Assembly (NCBI RefSeq): GCF_037042905.1
Contig: NC_087251.1
Coordinates: forward strand, 34,079,001 to 34,143,000
Direction: 5' to 3'
Length of the DNA stretch: 64,000 bases
From: Lytechinus pictus
Lineage: Eukaryota; Echinodermata; Echinoidea; Temnopleuroida; Toxopneustidae
Below the pieces are notes generated by a model. That model searched no databases and was not told where the DNA came from. It saw only the letters and a program-made list of their open reading frames with translations. Both the position numbers and the translations under genes were made by a program. Shown one piece after another: positions 11,301 through 23,699 of this stretch. The first letter of the stretch is position 1. Every line of letters begins with the position of its first letter.

Positions 11301-14300
11301 ATACACAGCAGGTCGAAAAACACATTATTTCATGCATTGCATTTTCATGACCTTACAGTAATTGCGTCAGTACAGCAGCTGTTCTAGACAGTCTGTAATT
11401 ATTGTGCAGTAACAGGCTGAGTGAGAGATAATCTCTTGATGTTGTCCTTTCCCTGTATAGATGACAATCTATTCATTCCATTTATATGATCCTACATGTA
11501 GCAGCATACATATGAAGCACCGTTGAATCGGGAGTAGGATTGCAAATCAGGAGACATGGAGATAGTATCTTTTAAATAGGGAGGGTTGAAAGAAATACAG
11601 CACATTGAATAATTGATTGGAATTCCTTACACTCAGTGTTTTTTTGTGCGGTTAAGATTCTTATGGTCCTGCATATTATGTACATGTATTGACGATGCTG
11701 AAATTGTTTACTCTGTTCTGTTTGCAGAATGCTTATATTAGATTTTTTCATACGTAACAGTACATGATTGCAGATTATAATTCAATTCCATTTAGTAAAA
11801 ATAAAGTGGGCAATGATGATTACTCCATAAATATTTGTTTATAGCACTAGTTTGAAGAAGAAAAAAAACCCACAACTTGTGCCAGTCTGGTTCACAAAAT
11901 ATGACCCCAAATTTTATGCGTAATAGCTGTCCTAAATACATACAGTTTGTCGAGGGGTATTATTCAAAATTTGATCATTTCAGATATATATAAAATATAA
12001 ATATATGTAGACCTATGTACAAACACATATATGTTCAATATGTGGCTAGGCATGAGGAATGAGAATTCTTGTAGTTTAATAAAGGGATAGAATAGAGGTG
12101 ATGGCAAATAAATCCCATTGAAATGAAATTACAGTACATGTAGTATCATGTTTATACTTTGCATTCATCAAAATATGTGTGTTAAATCGTGTGGCATTCC
12201 TTCCTTGAATCCTTGCGAATTTGGTATTTATGTCTGCAATATTATGGTTAAAAAAAGGTCAGTGATAGGCAGAGGTGCCTCCATGCCTCCATGCCTACAA
12301 GCTTGACTTTAATTAAATGATGCATTGCTTCTGGTATTTACATACATGTAGGCAAATTGTGTTTGTGTGTTTGAGCTGATATTGAACTCAAATAGACAAC
12401 ACCGTCGTCAAGAGAAACAAATAAAAAAAATATATATATATATATTTCTGCCATTTTTTTATCAAATTTGCTCATATACTAACAGTGATATTCTAATTGA
12501 AGTTCAGGGTTGTATTATGAACTCTATCCTAGTTGACAAGATAATTAATCTAACCCATATTGCCCATTTACTGAACTTAAACTAAACACAGACAGAGCAT
12601 ACCATATAAAACACTGAAAATTTCATCTTTTATTTTCTTTCCTGAACATTGTTGTATGATAACACACTTAAATAATCTTTTCCATTAGCTCCCCTACCCA
12701 TTGACCTGTTTAGAAAGCCGTGATGGTCCTGGCTTATACCCCAATCTTGGCCCTGATCAATATTTAATAGATTGCTCTCTGCACCGCTCTTGCTTTTCCA
12801 ACCACGTAAAGACCTGCAAAATTGATTGCTGGCTGTGCAGTCTGGGGCTATTAATTTGAGGGAGATGGATGGAGGAATAATGCAGAGTGTTTTCTTCTTG
12901 ATCAGGAGAGAGAGAGAGAGTCATGCCAGCAATCAAGGCTTTTTGTCTCTCTTGGGTATGTTGCTTTGGGAGTGATTGAGTATGGATTTAAATTACAGCA
13001 TTGATCCCAAGAGATTCCCATGGAGGTGTTAACGCTGATGTAACCTTTCGAAAGAAATGATTGATGCAGGTGTCTTTATTTGATTTGATTGAATTTTCAT
13101 CTTGATCTTTCCATATTCTTGAAATACATTGATAAATTTTAAAGCATTTTTGATAAAGGGGGAGTGAACCGTGTGTGGTCTCTCATTGACTGTGTGTTAT
13201 AAATACATAGTCTTAAAATATACGTTTTCAGATATCTACTAATACTACAGAGAATAAATTGACCTATAATTGTATTTGTATAGAGAAAATAAAATGTTTT
13301 GAGAGGAAAATTAATTGTTTTTCTACTTGGTAACATAATTATTGCGGTATAAATGTGTAGAGTAGATAATTAACATGTTATCATTCAAGTGGGTCTATAT
13401 TAATAGACTACAGTACACTAGCATTATTATGGGTAATATGGGTCACTAGCATTATTATAGGTTCGTATCTGCTTTAAAACTTCAATGCATGCAAGTGTTA
13501 TTGAAGTTTTGAAATAAAAATATCACTTTTAAATTTTTGATATATATCAGATATCGTAATCCAGATGTATACACAGCAACAGCATCTATCATTTTGTGAT
13601 TATCATTTTGATTGTATTCTTTACAGATTCATATTTTCTAAATTAGAAGTTGCTAAACAGTCACTGACACATGTATTTTTCAGTCATATTGCATTAGTGT
13701 TAAGTGTGTTTTGTTTTTATTGTTATTACACAAGCTTTTTGCTGCATATTATCATATACTGTACAATACAAGCATTTGTATTCATTCGATTTGGGACGAC
13801 AGAGTCGAATAAAATCTTTTCTTATCTTTTGAAATGAAACATGAAAGGTAACATTTACCCAGGACCTCTGTCTGACAAGGTGTGATTTTTCCCATGCAGT
13901 CAAGTGAGACAACAAATGATAAGAGAGTACACATATTGCATGCATTTACATGTATGTTAACAAGACAAATTTTCCCTTTGACAGTGGTGAAGCCATAAAA
14001 GTGACTGTTGGCATTTTAAGATGTGCTTTTACAAGCTTTTTTTATCATAAATGGATTTAAAAAAAGAAACCATAGACAAATTTTCTGAGCTTTACCAGTC
14101 CAGTATGATCTGTACCAATCTGTATTGTGTGTAGGCATACTGGTACATAATACCCCTTTCATATTACCGAAGTTATACCGAAGTTGTTTTACCTGACTGC
14201 TAAGAAAGCACGAATGCCTGTTAGCAAGCAACCAGGGGACCAACGGCTTAAGGTCCTCTCCGAGGGACCTGGTAATGAGGATAAATGCCTTACCAAAGGG

Positions 14301-17300
14301 CACTAGCGCACCACTTGGGAATCGAACCCGGGTTACCGGCGCTTTTCACCGGCAAAGTTCGCCAGCGAAGGGGAAAGTGTCCAGTATGAAAGGTACACAG
14401 GAGAACTTCACCGGTGAAGTTCGCCGACTTCTCCACCTCTAGAGGTGGAGAACTTCGCCGGTGAAACAGTTTCGATTATATTTTTTGTAAATCATTGGTA
14501 AAATACATGTATAAACTACCCTATTCTCACTTGTTAGCCAAATTTTCCTTAAAGGGATGGTCCGGGCTGAAAATATTTATATCTTAATACATAGAGTAGA
14601 ATTCACTGAGCAAAATGTCGAAAATTTCATCAAAATCGGATTACAAATAATAAAGTTATTAAAGTTTAAAATTTAGCAATATTTTGTGAAAACAGTCGTC
14701 ATGAATATTCATTAGGTGGGCTGATAATGTCACATCTCCACTTTCCGTTTTCTTATGTTATTACATAAAATCATAATTTTTTCATTATTTCATACTTGTG
14801 TGAATAATATGTCTCCCTTATAATGAAATAAGTTGTAGCAATAAATATATAATGCACTAAATCAGTTGTCAATCCAATTTGTCTAGTTCTTGGAGGAAAA
14901 AAATTGAATAAACTTAATTTCATATAATAAAATACAAAAGAACAAGTAGAGATGTGACATCATCAGCCCACCTAATGAATATTCATGACGACTGTTTTCA
15001 CAAAATATTGCTTAACTTTAAAATTCAATAACTTTGTTATTTGTTATCCGATTTTGATGAAATTTTCGGCATTTTGCTCAGTGAATTCTACTCTATTTAT
15101 TAAGCTATACTTTCAGCCCGGACCATCCCTTTAACTCTGTACTAGAAGTGGAGCTAAATCAAATGACAAGTTACATTAACCCCCACCATTAGTCCAGGGT
15201 TAAACTTGGTCCACTCTTATGCTTTTCACACTGCACTTTTTTCCCTTAACCCCAGGAAATTGGTGGAGCTAAGGGGGTCTTAGCCCCACTAATTTCCTGG
15301 GATTAAGCTTAGCCCTCCTCATTTTCACACTACGTTTTAGCAAAGTGGGCTAGCACGGTAAATAGTACGGTACTGTCTGGCCCTGCAAAAAAGCAGGGTT
15401 AGTTGGCTTATTGTGGTGCCAGCACCACAATTGCGGTGCTAAGAGATGCAGTGTGAAAGGAAAGTGGGCTAAGGAAAAGTGGGGCTAAGCATTAGCCAAT
15501 CACAGAAGTCAAAATTTCATGTTAATTGTGCTCTGTATGGTAAAATCATCAATATTTATGAGCTGTGTGATAGTCCAGGGTTAAGGCGTTAACACCGGCT
15601 TAGCAAATAGTATGGGGTTAGACAGTGTGAATCCAAAAAAGATAGTATGGGGTTAATTAAGGATATGGGGTTAAGGAAATGCAGTGTGAAAAGCATATTT
15701 CTGTATTCACATTTTTCAGAGTGGGCTAACTCCCCCCCCCCCTTAGTATGGGACTCTGTGGCCAGGCTTGTATACATGTACATGTAAGTACCGACAACTG
15801 TACGGTACATGTTTTAGGCCTAACTGTTCTGAGAAATTCTAGAATGTCATACTTTATTTAACATCCGATTTTGATGAAATTTTCTAATTTTCCTCTTCAA
15901 TAATTTTTCATCTCATTCCTCAATGCAGAACTGGTTTTACCATTTAAAAAAATATATGTTATTTAAGATTTTTATCTTTTGCACAACTTGAACTACATTA
16001 TTTTTTGCACTAAGGGTGTGTTTATGCTTCCAATGCAAGGACAGAATCAGCGTTTTCGAACGTTGTTTCAAAACGCCGATCGTAAACGTGGTTCTGGGAG
16101 TGCTGTTTATGCTTAACTTTTCAGAGGCGAAATCACGAACTCCAGCTGGCTTTGCATCGTAATTTTCGTTGAGCAGGAAAGCGACGTTTACAAACGCACC
16201 TTTTTGTGAGTTTATGATCGGCGTTTTGAAACGTCTTTCAAATGAAAGTAAGCATGGACGCAACCGTGTTTTGGACTAATCACGTATGGAAACGCTGATT
16301 CTGGCCTGAAAAGTGGAAGCATAAACACGGCCTAATTGAATTCAATTATTCAAGTGAATGGCCTCTAAATTTATTAGTAATACCAAGCTTGATTAATTTG
16401 AAGGTCTTTGTATTCTCCTGCTTTTGTCAAGTTTTGTATGTCAGGTTTCATCGATGTCATGAGAGTTCTGCCCTGTACATTTAAGATGTTCACAAAGTTC
16501 TATATCATCATTGTGGTACATTGTAATTTGAGCCTGTAATGTTCATGTATATTCCAGCCTGGGGAATAAGAATTGTATGAATATTAAAGCCTTTTTGGCC
16601 GGCCACAATCCCTCATCACTCAATCCTTGGGGGTGTGACATTCAAGGCAAGCAAATACTAGTAGCCACCGTGTCACCTGCTATCCTCCAGCACCTAATGT
16701 ACATGACTTGTATAGGGTGTTTTTTTTTATTTTAAAGGAAAATGTTGATTTGAATAAATAGAGAAAAATCAAACTAGAATAATGGTGAAAATTTCATCAA
16801 AATCAGATTTAAACTAAAAAAGTTATGACATTTTAAAGTTACGCTTATTTTTCACAAAACAGTGATATGCACAACTCAGTGTCATGCAAATGAGTCAGTC
16901 GATGATGTCTATCACTCACTATTTCTTTTGTTTTTTTATTGTTTGAATTATACAATATTTCATTTTTGCAGATTTGACAATAAAGACCAACTTGACTAAA
17001 CTATATAATGCTACAATGCTAATTCCACATGTTCAGGGAGAAATTAATCAGTTTCACTTGACAATAAGGAGAACATTAGAATATTTCATACTTCACATAA
17101 TAAAATACAAAAGAGTGAGTGGATGATGTCATCAGTCTCCTCATTTGCATACCAACCAAGATGTGCATATAACTGTTTTGTGAATTTAAGCAAAACTTTA
17201 AAATGTCATCTTATTTTACATCCGATTTTGATGAAATTTTCAGTGTATGCTTGTTGGATTTTTCTCTTTTTACTCTAATCAACTTTTTGTTGGGTAGGAC

Positions 17301-20300
17301 TTGTCCTTTAAATATTAATTCAGACATAGTAAATGTTGTTGAGCTGTACGGTAATTCGAAAACATAATAACCCTCACCAAACTCTCATGAGTGCCATATG
17401 ATTTTATTATTATTTTTATTGTTTCATTTCTTGACTTTTAAATACATCTAATACCCTGATCAGGGTCCCATTTCATTTGTTATTAAAATAACAAAATGCT
17501 TAATTTCTAGTACAAGTTTAATTTCAGCCAATCCAGTTGAATGATTTCAGTAGCTTTAAACTACTAATATGTTATCATATCAATTTTTATTAAATGGGCC
17601 CCAGGCCTGACTTTACAAGAAATATTAAAAATGTAAATGATTATGATCTTAGATATAGAGATATTTAGTGTACAATATGGTTGTAATACAAAGTATATGT
17701 TCTTCCATAAATATGTTTTAAGTTTATACACCATACTACCGGTACTATCATCAGCTGTCACTCATATAGTTTGCACCAGCTGTTAATAAATTGTAATCAC
17801 AAACTAGGCTATAGCATCCTAAAAAAAGAGCAGCTATGATGGCAAAATCAAACAATTGACATAAATTTGATAAGGGACATATCCTGTATAAAACAACTTT
17901 AGCAAAAATGTACTGTACATAGATCTGTACACAGTCAATGCAATACAGTATGTTGCCTTCAGTACATACAGTGTCAAGAGGAAACATACATTTTACATTA
18001 TTAACAGTGCTGTAAAAGGAAAACATATGCTGGGAAAAAAAGTATAACACCTATAAAATGTAGCTACACTGTATCATAGAATTTACTAGACATGTACATG
18101 TCATGTATGCCTACATGTTAAAGAGAAAACTACGGTATACCCTCTTTTTTTTTTTTTTTGCTTAAAGGAAAATCAAATCCTTGAAACAAGATAGCTTGTG
18201 CAAAAACAGAAAAATCAGAGAAACAGATGAATGAAAGTTTGAGAAAAATTGAATGGATAATTAAGAAAGTTTATGAGCATTTGAGGTTTAGATCATTATT
18301 GTAATGTAGATCCACCCATTGGCAATGCAACAAAGATGTGTGATATCACATGTGAACAACTTCCCATAACTTTTCTATATATATTTCAATTACGGTAAAA
18401 TGCCTCTTTTATCACATCTATCAGTAGATCACATATTAGCTATCACATATTCTTTCTAGAGGAGGGTATGTTATACAGATTTTCAAACAATATATTATGG
18501 ATAAAGAGTTTGTATCTTCCTTTAAAAGAGCAAAATATACATTTTCAGGGTATTTTATAGTCCATCAAAGGGAAAGTTGTTCACATGTGACATCACAAAT
18601 ATTTGTCGCATTGCCAATAGAAGGATCTCCATAGCATTAGTGATCGCAATATTCAAATGTTCATAACTTTCTCATTATTGTCATTTTTTTCTCAAACTTG
18701 CTTTGATCTTATTCTTTGATTTTTCTGTTTCCACAGAAGCCAACTTGTTCCAAAGGTGTCATTCCCCTTAAATATGATCAGTCTCGTCTGTATGATCATT
18801 AAATATGATGATGCATGTTTTCAGACTTTCAATCATTGAAGCGTAATTCACAATGTGTCATCTAACTTTCATCAATCATGACTTTATTCTGAGTGATGAT
18901 ATGATCTTTCATTTTGACAGGAAATGAAATATGAAATATGAATGTCATTGCAACCCTAAAAAATGAACGAGGCAACAGCAGCCAGAATGCCAGATATTCA
19001 TTTCTCCCCCCCCCCCCAAAAAAAAAGAAGATAAAAAAACAAACTGTGAATTGAGTAATTTAAATACCAAGAATTGTATCACATGACAAGATATGACATC
19101 TCTTGGGAAAAGTAAGAAGTCTTGGTCATTGAGGCGTCAAGAATAATGCTTTAGTGATCACAGCAAAGAGTTATGTATTGTTGATTCATAGTCATTCACG
19201 CATGTCTGATGTCTGATAACAATTTTGCAGCTCCAGTGAAGTACAAAAGCTATATATCACTTTTTTAATGATATGCAACTCATTATATGATAGCCAGGCT
19301 ATTTCCAACATACTGTACTTTTAGATATTACAACCCACATGTACTTATACATGTACATGTAGTTGCTAGTATATTTATGCCATGCTTTCCTCAATACCCA
19401 ATGTATAATGGAATAATGATTCCATATGGCTTCATTGTGCAGAATACCAGTATGCAAGGAATCTGCAAAATGATGCAAAGGTACAGGCCTACTTCTGATT
19501 TGACTCTGATTTTTAGAAACATTTGTTTGTTAGAGTGCATATTCTATTCTAATCATTGTAAACTCAGGGTTGACTACCTTCTTAGCAATATACATGTACA
19601 GTATGTATCCAGCAACCTTCAAACTAACATTAAGTCACTTTGAATGAATTTTGAGGTTTCATTTTTAGCATGAAAGAGCACACATCCCCTAAGCTTATCA
19701 ATAAGTACCCACACAAGTGCTGTAGAAGAAATTTGGTGAGTGCTTCAAAGAATAAGGGGAAAACAATGTTTGAAGTTCTGGGTTCACGCTACAATTATCC
19801 AAGTGAAACTTCCAAGCAGTCTAGAAAAAATGGTGCCAAAGTAATTCTTTTACAGTATCTCGTCTTTTATCAACAAGAATTTTGGACACTATGAAAAAGA
19901 TTGAATCTTTTAGATAAGCTAATATTCTCATTTTTAATTTATGAAAACTATAATATTGCTTTGACTATTCCCAGAGGACCTTCCCTGGCAAAGTATTGTT
20001 GGTTTTTGTTTTGGGGGTGGCAAGTCACATATTCTACTGGTTACTTTGGGTAAATTTTGTCAGGTTTGTCACTCAAAATCAATGTACAATCTTATTCTTT
20101 TAACAACTTGGCCTCTTCTCTTTCCTGTTTATTACAGAGTATGCATATGGAGGACATCCGTTCCCATTCACTGGAATATTTGAAATAGAGCCCAGAGATG
20201 TTTCAGATTTAGGAGAACAATTTAGTTTTAAGTAAGTACTATGTGAATTAATGATTTGACTTCCAACATATCGCGTTGTCAAGTCATCCTCTTGTTTGAT

Positions 20301-23294
20301 AGAAAACAACCTTGTACAGACTGTGACTGATAATATTCAGTATGTTCAGTCAATATAGAATCTAGATTAGCTTTTATTTAGTTTTTGCAGCACTAGAAGG
20401 TTGAATTACAATTGAAAATGCAAAATTAAGTATAAAAGTAAGGGGGAACCCAACCTTTCAAGATCGCAAACTGGTGTCTGAGAAATATAACAAAAACAGA
20501 ATGGTGAGAGTGGAAAGATGTTTGGTTAAGAATAAGAAATTTATTTTGATGAGATCACTAAAAGACTATGTTACATGTAATTTGAAATTGACAATTCAGT
20601 AAATAAATCTTGACAAGTGGTTGGAATAGCTTTCCTATGGGATGTGTATAGGCCAGGAATTTCTATTTTTCTCATAAGCACCTTTGCCCTGGGTCTGACT
20701 CTGAAATAAAGATATTTTGCTGTATACATGTCTTGATGAAAGAATACAATTGATGTAAAACTTAAAAAATTGCATTTTAGCCATTTTGTGTAAGAGTATA
20801 TGGAGGCTGAAAATCTAATTTAATACAGGGCCCCGTCTAACAAAGAGTTGCGATTGATCCAAGCAGTCACAACTATGGACGGCAAGCATCATCAAAATCT
20901 ATTATGCATGTTTTTTCAAAATATTTTCTAACTATGATGTATATTCATCCAGTACATTCATTGTTTTCTTGAAAATTCACTGTGCTTCTCTTTGTTTACA
21001 AAGGACATTGTGCAAATTTCCTGTAGAAAAAAATTATGACACGAATATGTATTTCCATAGATTTACGATTGATTGGATCAATCGTAACTCTTTTGTAAGA
21101 CAGGGCCCCAGGAATCTTGTCTTATACATGTATGTGCATACAGACACTGGGGTGTATCATAAGGATAAATTTGCCAGCTTTCTATAAATTTTAGATGTGC
21201 ATATTGCTGAATATTTCAGCGGCATGAAACAAATTATGTGCGCTGTAACTTACAGCATACATAATTTTGTTTCATGCACTTATAGGGGTTGTATACAATG
21301 AAGTGCTGCAAGTCTGACGCCATGTTTGGTTCAGTTTGGCTGGGTTTGACATTTTTCCCCCTGAACTTTGGTGTGGTGCGGGGTTTAGCAATGTATGACT
21401 ATTAAACTAAATTATAGAATTCAAATAAAGAGTGCCAGCACTGAGCAAACAAGGTTGTCATTATAACGAGGGTCTGTATTATACATAAACAATTTTTTTT
21501 AAAGGAAAAGTTATAAAAATTGTTGAATAAATTTGTTATCTATTCTTTTTTTGAACAAAAATAAAAGTCAAACAAAAAATAAAAATTCCTCAGAAAATAT
21601 AATGAAAATGAGAGAATGATGGTCGAAACAGAATTTCAAACAACAGATGTTTTTTTCACTTTTAACTTCCATCTAGATGATTATGATAATCGTTTCTGGG
21701 CAAAAAAATTGTGAAGAAATGATATCGCCCCTGGAAGGGTATTGTCTTTAACCCAGCTAGATACGCCACTGTCTCAATGTGTTGATTTTCGGTAGGAGCA
21801 ATTGTTGCAGGAGCGAATGTCATATAACCTTAGAATGTTTTTCCTGTTGATTTTACAGGGAGACGATAGTTCTAGGTCAGACCGACCTCACAGAGGAAGA
21901 TGTTGTTAAAGTTGTTGACTGCCTTGGTAAGAAGTATCCCGGTGAGGCATACCATCTCATACACAAGAACTGCAATCACTTCACCCAGGAATTAGTACAA
22001 GTAAGATGCTTTTCAAAGCAGGGAGGGGTTTCACAGAGTCGAGTCATGCTCAAATGCCGATGCGTACATGATATGTAACGTGTAATCTTATTGACTAATA
22101 TGCCGTAGCGTGCTTCTTCTTAGCTTGATTTGACCATTACGGTGATGTCGTTTATACCAGACGCAACTTGGGATTTAAGTGTGTCTCAAAGTCACTCTTA
22201 AATCATTGTGAAACACCCACCCCTCCCCCAAATCAATGTACAGGTATAAACAAGATGCAAGGAGGCCAGTCTTCAGTCTTTTGTCTGATTTTTGGCTCTG
22301 ACATCTTCCCATTTCATGATTTTTTCACATATTAGGTCTGACTGGCATCCCTGAGGATGCTACATGTATGATGATTGGAAATTAACATTGAAATTTAAAT
22401 TTGTCAAGTATATTGTTGATAAAACTTAAGTATGTAATTTATTGATATTATTACCATTATTTGTCTTTATTGTGATAAAAAAATCATTATCACCATTGTT
22501 TGTTTGTTTATTTATTTTCCGATTATCAAAAAACACAATACATAAATATAAATAACATAGATGGCATCAATTGAAATAAACAAAATTAATGGCAAATATG
22601 TTGAATAAAAATAATCGAAAGGATTGCCCATCTCAGAGTCATTAACATAATTACTCTGTTCTTCCATTAACATGAATACAATTCATCCCATTATTAGTAT
22701 AATTTATACCAAATGCCAATATTATAATTATTGCTAACATTTGTCATAAATGATAAAAGGAGAAGGATGTAATTGTGATAATTATGCAGAACAAATACTG
22801 ATTCAAGCATTTTACTTGTAAATATGTAGAAAATGCTTTGCTGATAATTGTTAGAATGAATAAAAGTTTGTAAAATGGGTTTTGATAAATCATGTATGTA
22901 GTTTGATATTTTATCTATAGCTATTATTATCATTCTTTACTTTGATGTGGAGGCTTAATTTATCCTTATTTGCACTTCCAGGAAATACTGGCTCTCTGGT
23001 TTATGGATTGTTCTTAAGGGAATGGCTTTACCAATGTTTTTCCAATAATAGATTTAAACTGATTTACCCTTGTTTCTACTGACACTCTATCTATAGATAC
23101 TCTGTGGCAAGGAAATACCATCATGGATTAACCGGTTAGCTGCTGTAGGAGCACGCCTGCCTTTCATGGAGCGGATGCTACCCAAGGAGTGGCTTACCCC
23201 TCTAGCCCTAGTGGAGAACAACTCTGTCAAAGAACCTGAACCCTCAAGAACACCTAGTGACTCAGAAACAGGGAGCAAATCATCGCTGTTATGA
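8339..23294 (+). CDS. DESI2: DESI2, PPPDE-family desumoylating/deubiquitinating isopeptidase 2
   Basis: Five coding exons join in phase: 8339-8452, 10870-10942, 20138-20231, 21859-22000 and 23097-23294, each with AG/GT borders, giving 206 aa (human DESI2 is 194). The PPPDE thiol-peptidase fold is recognisable from LNVYDM (residues 33-38) through [34 protein letters not shown] and HKNCNHF to [14 protein letters not shown] and LPKEWLTP. The catalytic dyad would be His54 and Cys132, both present. Family members are small cytosolic cysteine peptidases reported to remove SUMO or ubiquitin. The start ATG is preceded in frame by TAG two codons upstream; a second ATG at codon 12 is an alternative. 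The N-terminus is longer than in human (about 30 residues before the domain) and rich in Ser, Asp, Glu and Arg. The C-terminal tail (after residue 185) is a short Ser/Pro/Glu-rich segment ending SSLL. Identification is by recalled family similarity. Confidence 0.95.
9352..9851. mobile_element. TTAA-type MITE, divergent copy, in DESI2 intron 1
   Basis: The left border TTAA (9348-9351) is followed by AGGGATACTCCCTGC, and the interior has the family layout: AAAATTGGAG, CTTTATGACATTTAAAATTTC, GATGACTTC, and inverted GTGACATCATCAGCCC. The right end is degraded, although TTAA is present at 9852-9855. It is adjacent to the SINE that follows. Confidence 0.6.
9866..10216 (-). mobile_element. tRNA-derived SINE in DESI2 intron 1
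   Basis: Read on the minus strand, the head contains an A-box-like GTGGTGTAGCGGTT and the B box GTGTTCGAATCCC (10162-10150), followed by a body with GGGTACCCGGTAGGAT and TAAAGCGCTTAGAG. It ends in a (TAT)n-like tail at about 9866. The head closely matches the SINE split at 25689-31005 (CTGACTCTCGCC). It is a retroposed tRNA-derived repeat, not a functional tRNA. Confidence 0.85.
14135..14340 (-). mobile_element. tRNA-derived SINE fragment, 5' head missing
   Basis: The minus strand carries the B box GGGTTCGATTCCC (14329-14317) followed by GGTGCGCTAGTGCCCTTTGG and further SINE-like body sequence. The A-box head that should lie at higher coordinates is absent; instead a palindromic GCCGGTGAA-rich segment abuts it at about 14333. 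Confidence 0.6.
14333..14465. repeat. cluster of nested palindromes
   Basis: A perfect 20-bp palindrome lies at 14403-14422 (GAACTTCACC and its complement) and a perfect 24-bp palindrome at 14429-14452 (TTCTCCACCTCT and its complement). The flanks repeat CACCGG(C/T)(A/G)AAGTTCGCC in both orientations. It resembles the core of a small foldback element. Confidence 0.6.
14553..15130. mobile_element. TTAA-flanked MITE, subfamily A copy 2 (uninterrupted)
   Basis: Terminal repeat AGGGATGGTCCGGGCT on both ends, TTAA at 14549-14552 and 15131-15134, 578 bp. The two halves are mirror images for over 200 bp. It is the uninterrupted relative of 2775-3869 and supplies the empty site for the nested element there. 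Confidence 0.9.
15219..15696. mobile_element. MITE with ATGCTTTTCACACTGCA termini
   Basis: The left end ATGCTTTTCACACTGCA is mirrored by TGCAGTGTGAAAAGCAT at the right end. The interior has repeated GGGGTTAA/TTAACCCC and GGCTAAG words in both orientations. No target duplication could be read confidently. Confidence 0.7.
16014..16332. mobile_element. Harbinger-like MITE with TAA target duplication
   Basis: The ends read GGGTGTGTTTATGCTTCC and (inverted) GGCCGTGTTTATGCTTCC, with TAA at 16011-16013 and 16333-16335. The 319-bp interior has inverted GGCGTTTTGAAACG and AGAATCAGCGTTT words. A 3-bp TWA duplication is the PIF/Harbinger signature. It lies in DESI2 intron 2. Confidence 0.82.
16736..17307. 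mobile_element. TTAA-flanked MITE, subfamily B
   Basis: The left end AGGAAAATGTTG follows TTAA (16732-16735); the right end CTTGTCCT precedes TTAA (17308-17311). The mirrored arms include TTTCATCAAAATCAGAT / ATCCGATTTTGATGAAA and TGCAAATGAGTCAGT / CTCCTCATTTGCA. Length is 572 bp, in DESI2 intron 2. Confidence 0.85.
17464..17592. mobile_element. small MITE with GGGTCCCATTT ends
   Basis: GGGTCCCATTTCATTTGTTA at the left is loosely mirrored by TTATTAAATGGGCCCC at the right, about 130 bp. It resembles other GGGCCC-ended elements of the window (20828, 31677, 39271). Confidence 0.45.
18166..18767. mobile_element. TTAA-flanked MITE, subfamily C copy 1
   Basis: TTAA at 18162-18165 and 18768-18771. 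The left arm AAACAAGATAGCTTGTG.. GTTTGAGAAAAATTGA is mirrored on the right by CTCAAACTTGCTTTGA.. CAACTTGTTCC. The paired blocks TGTGATATCACATGTGAACAA / TTGTTCACATGTGACATCAC recur. A second copy is at 37316-38819. Confidence 0.85.
20828..21109. mobile_element. MITE with GGGCCC ends (AACAAAGAGTTGCGATTGATC family), copy 1
   Basis: The left GGGCCCCGTCTAACAAAGAG is mirrored at the right by CTCTTTTGTAAGACAGGGCC, and GCGATTGATCC by GGATCAATCGT. Length is 282 bp, in DESI2 intron 3. A relative lies at about 31677-31905. Confidence 0.75.
21222..21277. repeat. compact 56-bp hairpin in DESI2 intron 3
   Basis: GCATGAAACAAATTATGTG.. pairs with ..CATAATTTTGTTTCATGC, giving a stem of about 25 bp with few mismatches and a loop of about 5 nt. 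It could be the remnant of a tiny palindromic element or a transcribed hairpin. The sequence does not distinguish these. Confidence 0.55.
22441..22980. other. AT-rich DESI2 intron 4 sequence
   Basis: Very A+T-rich with scattered TTAT/ATAA repeats; no inverted termini, tRNA boxes or exons seen. Splice acceptor CTATAG at 23091-23096 closes the intron. Confidence 0.5.
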
Positions 23295-23672
23295 CCACCC
23301 TGAATCCTCCTTGGGGAAGGGTTTTTACACTAGAGTGCCACAGGGATGCCATGTGTGCTTGCTTTTATCGTGACTTGAGGAGAGGTAACAGATACGGAGG
23401 GAGTTTCTCGGGAGCAGTTAGCCACCGAGCCATCGTTCCCCTTGTTTGGCAGATAGTACCTCTCCATTTATTTGATTGTAACATCAGTAAACAGAGTGTG
23501 TGCACTTTGCGGATGGTGTCCAGATCCAGGCTCGCATCGAAACCCAAACATACATTTACTCTATTCTGGGGTGTAAAAGATATAATATTTCCAATTATTA
23601 TTGTTATAATAATTTATATTATGACCATTGAAATAATAATTTTTACTGATAATGCGACCCTGTATCAATAAA
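23295..23672 (+). terminator. DESI2 3' UTR with AATAAA poly(A) signal
   Basis: After the TGA at 23292-23294 the sequence runs to a canonical AATAAA at 23667-23672, followed by an A-rich then GT-containing stretch. The distance of about 375 nt is ordinary for a 3' UTR. A 126-codon open frame overlaps this UTR (its ATG overlaps the TGA), but it has no recognisable domain and is treated as chance. Confidence 0.6.
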
Positions 23673-23699
23673 ACTACACATGAATGGCATGGATCTGAG

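Noticed and set aside
23291-23671. 126-codon open frame overlapping the DESI2 stop codon
   Set aside because: It lies wholly in the 3' UTR, starts out of frame over the TGA and has no recognisable domain.
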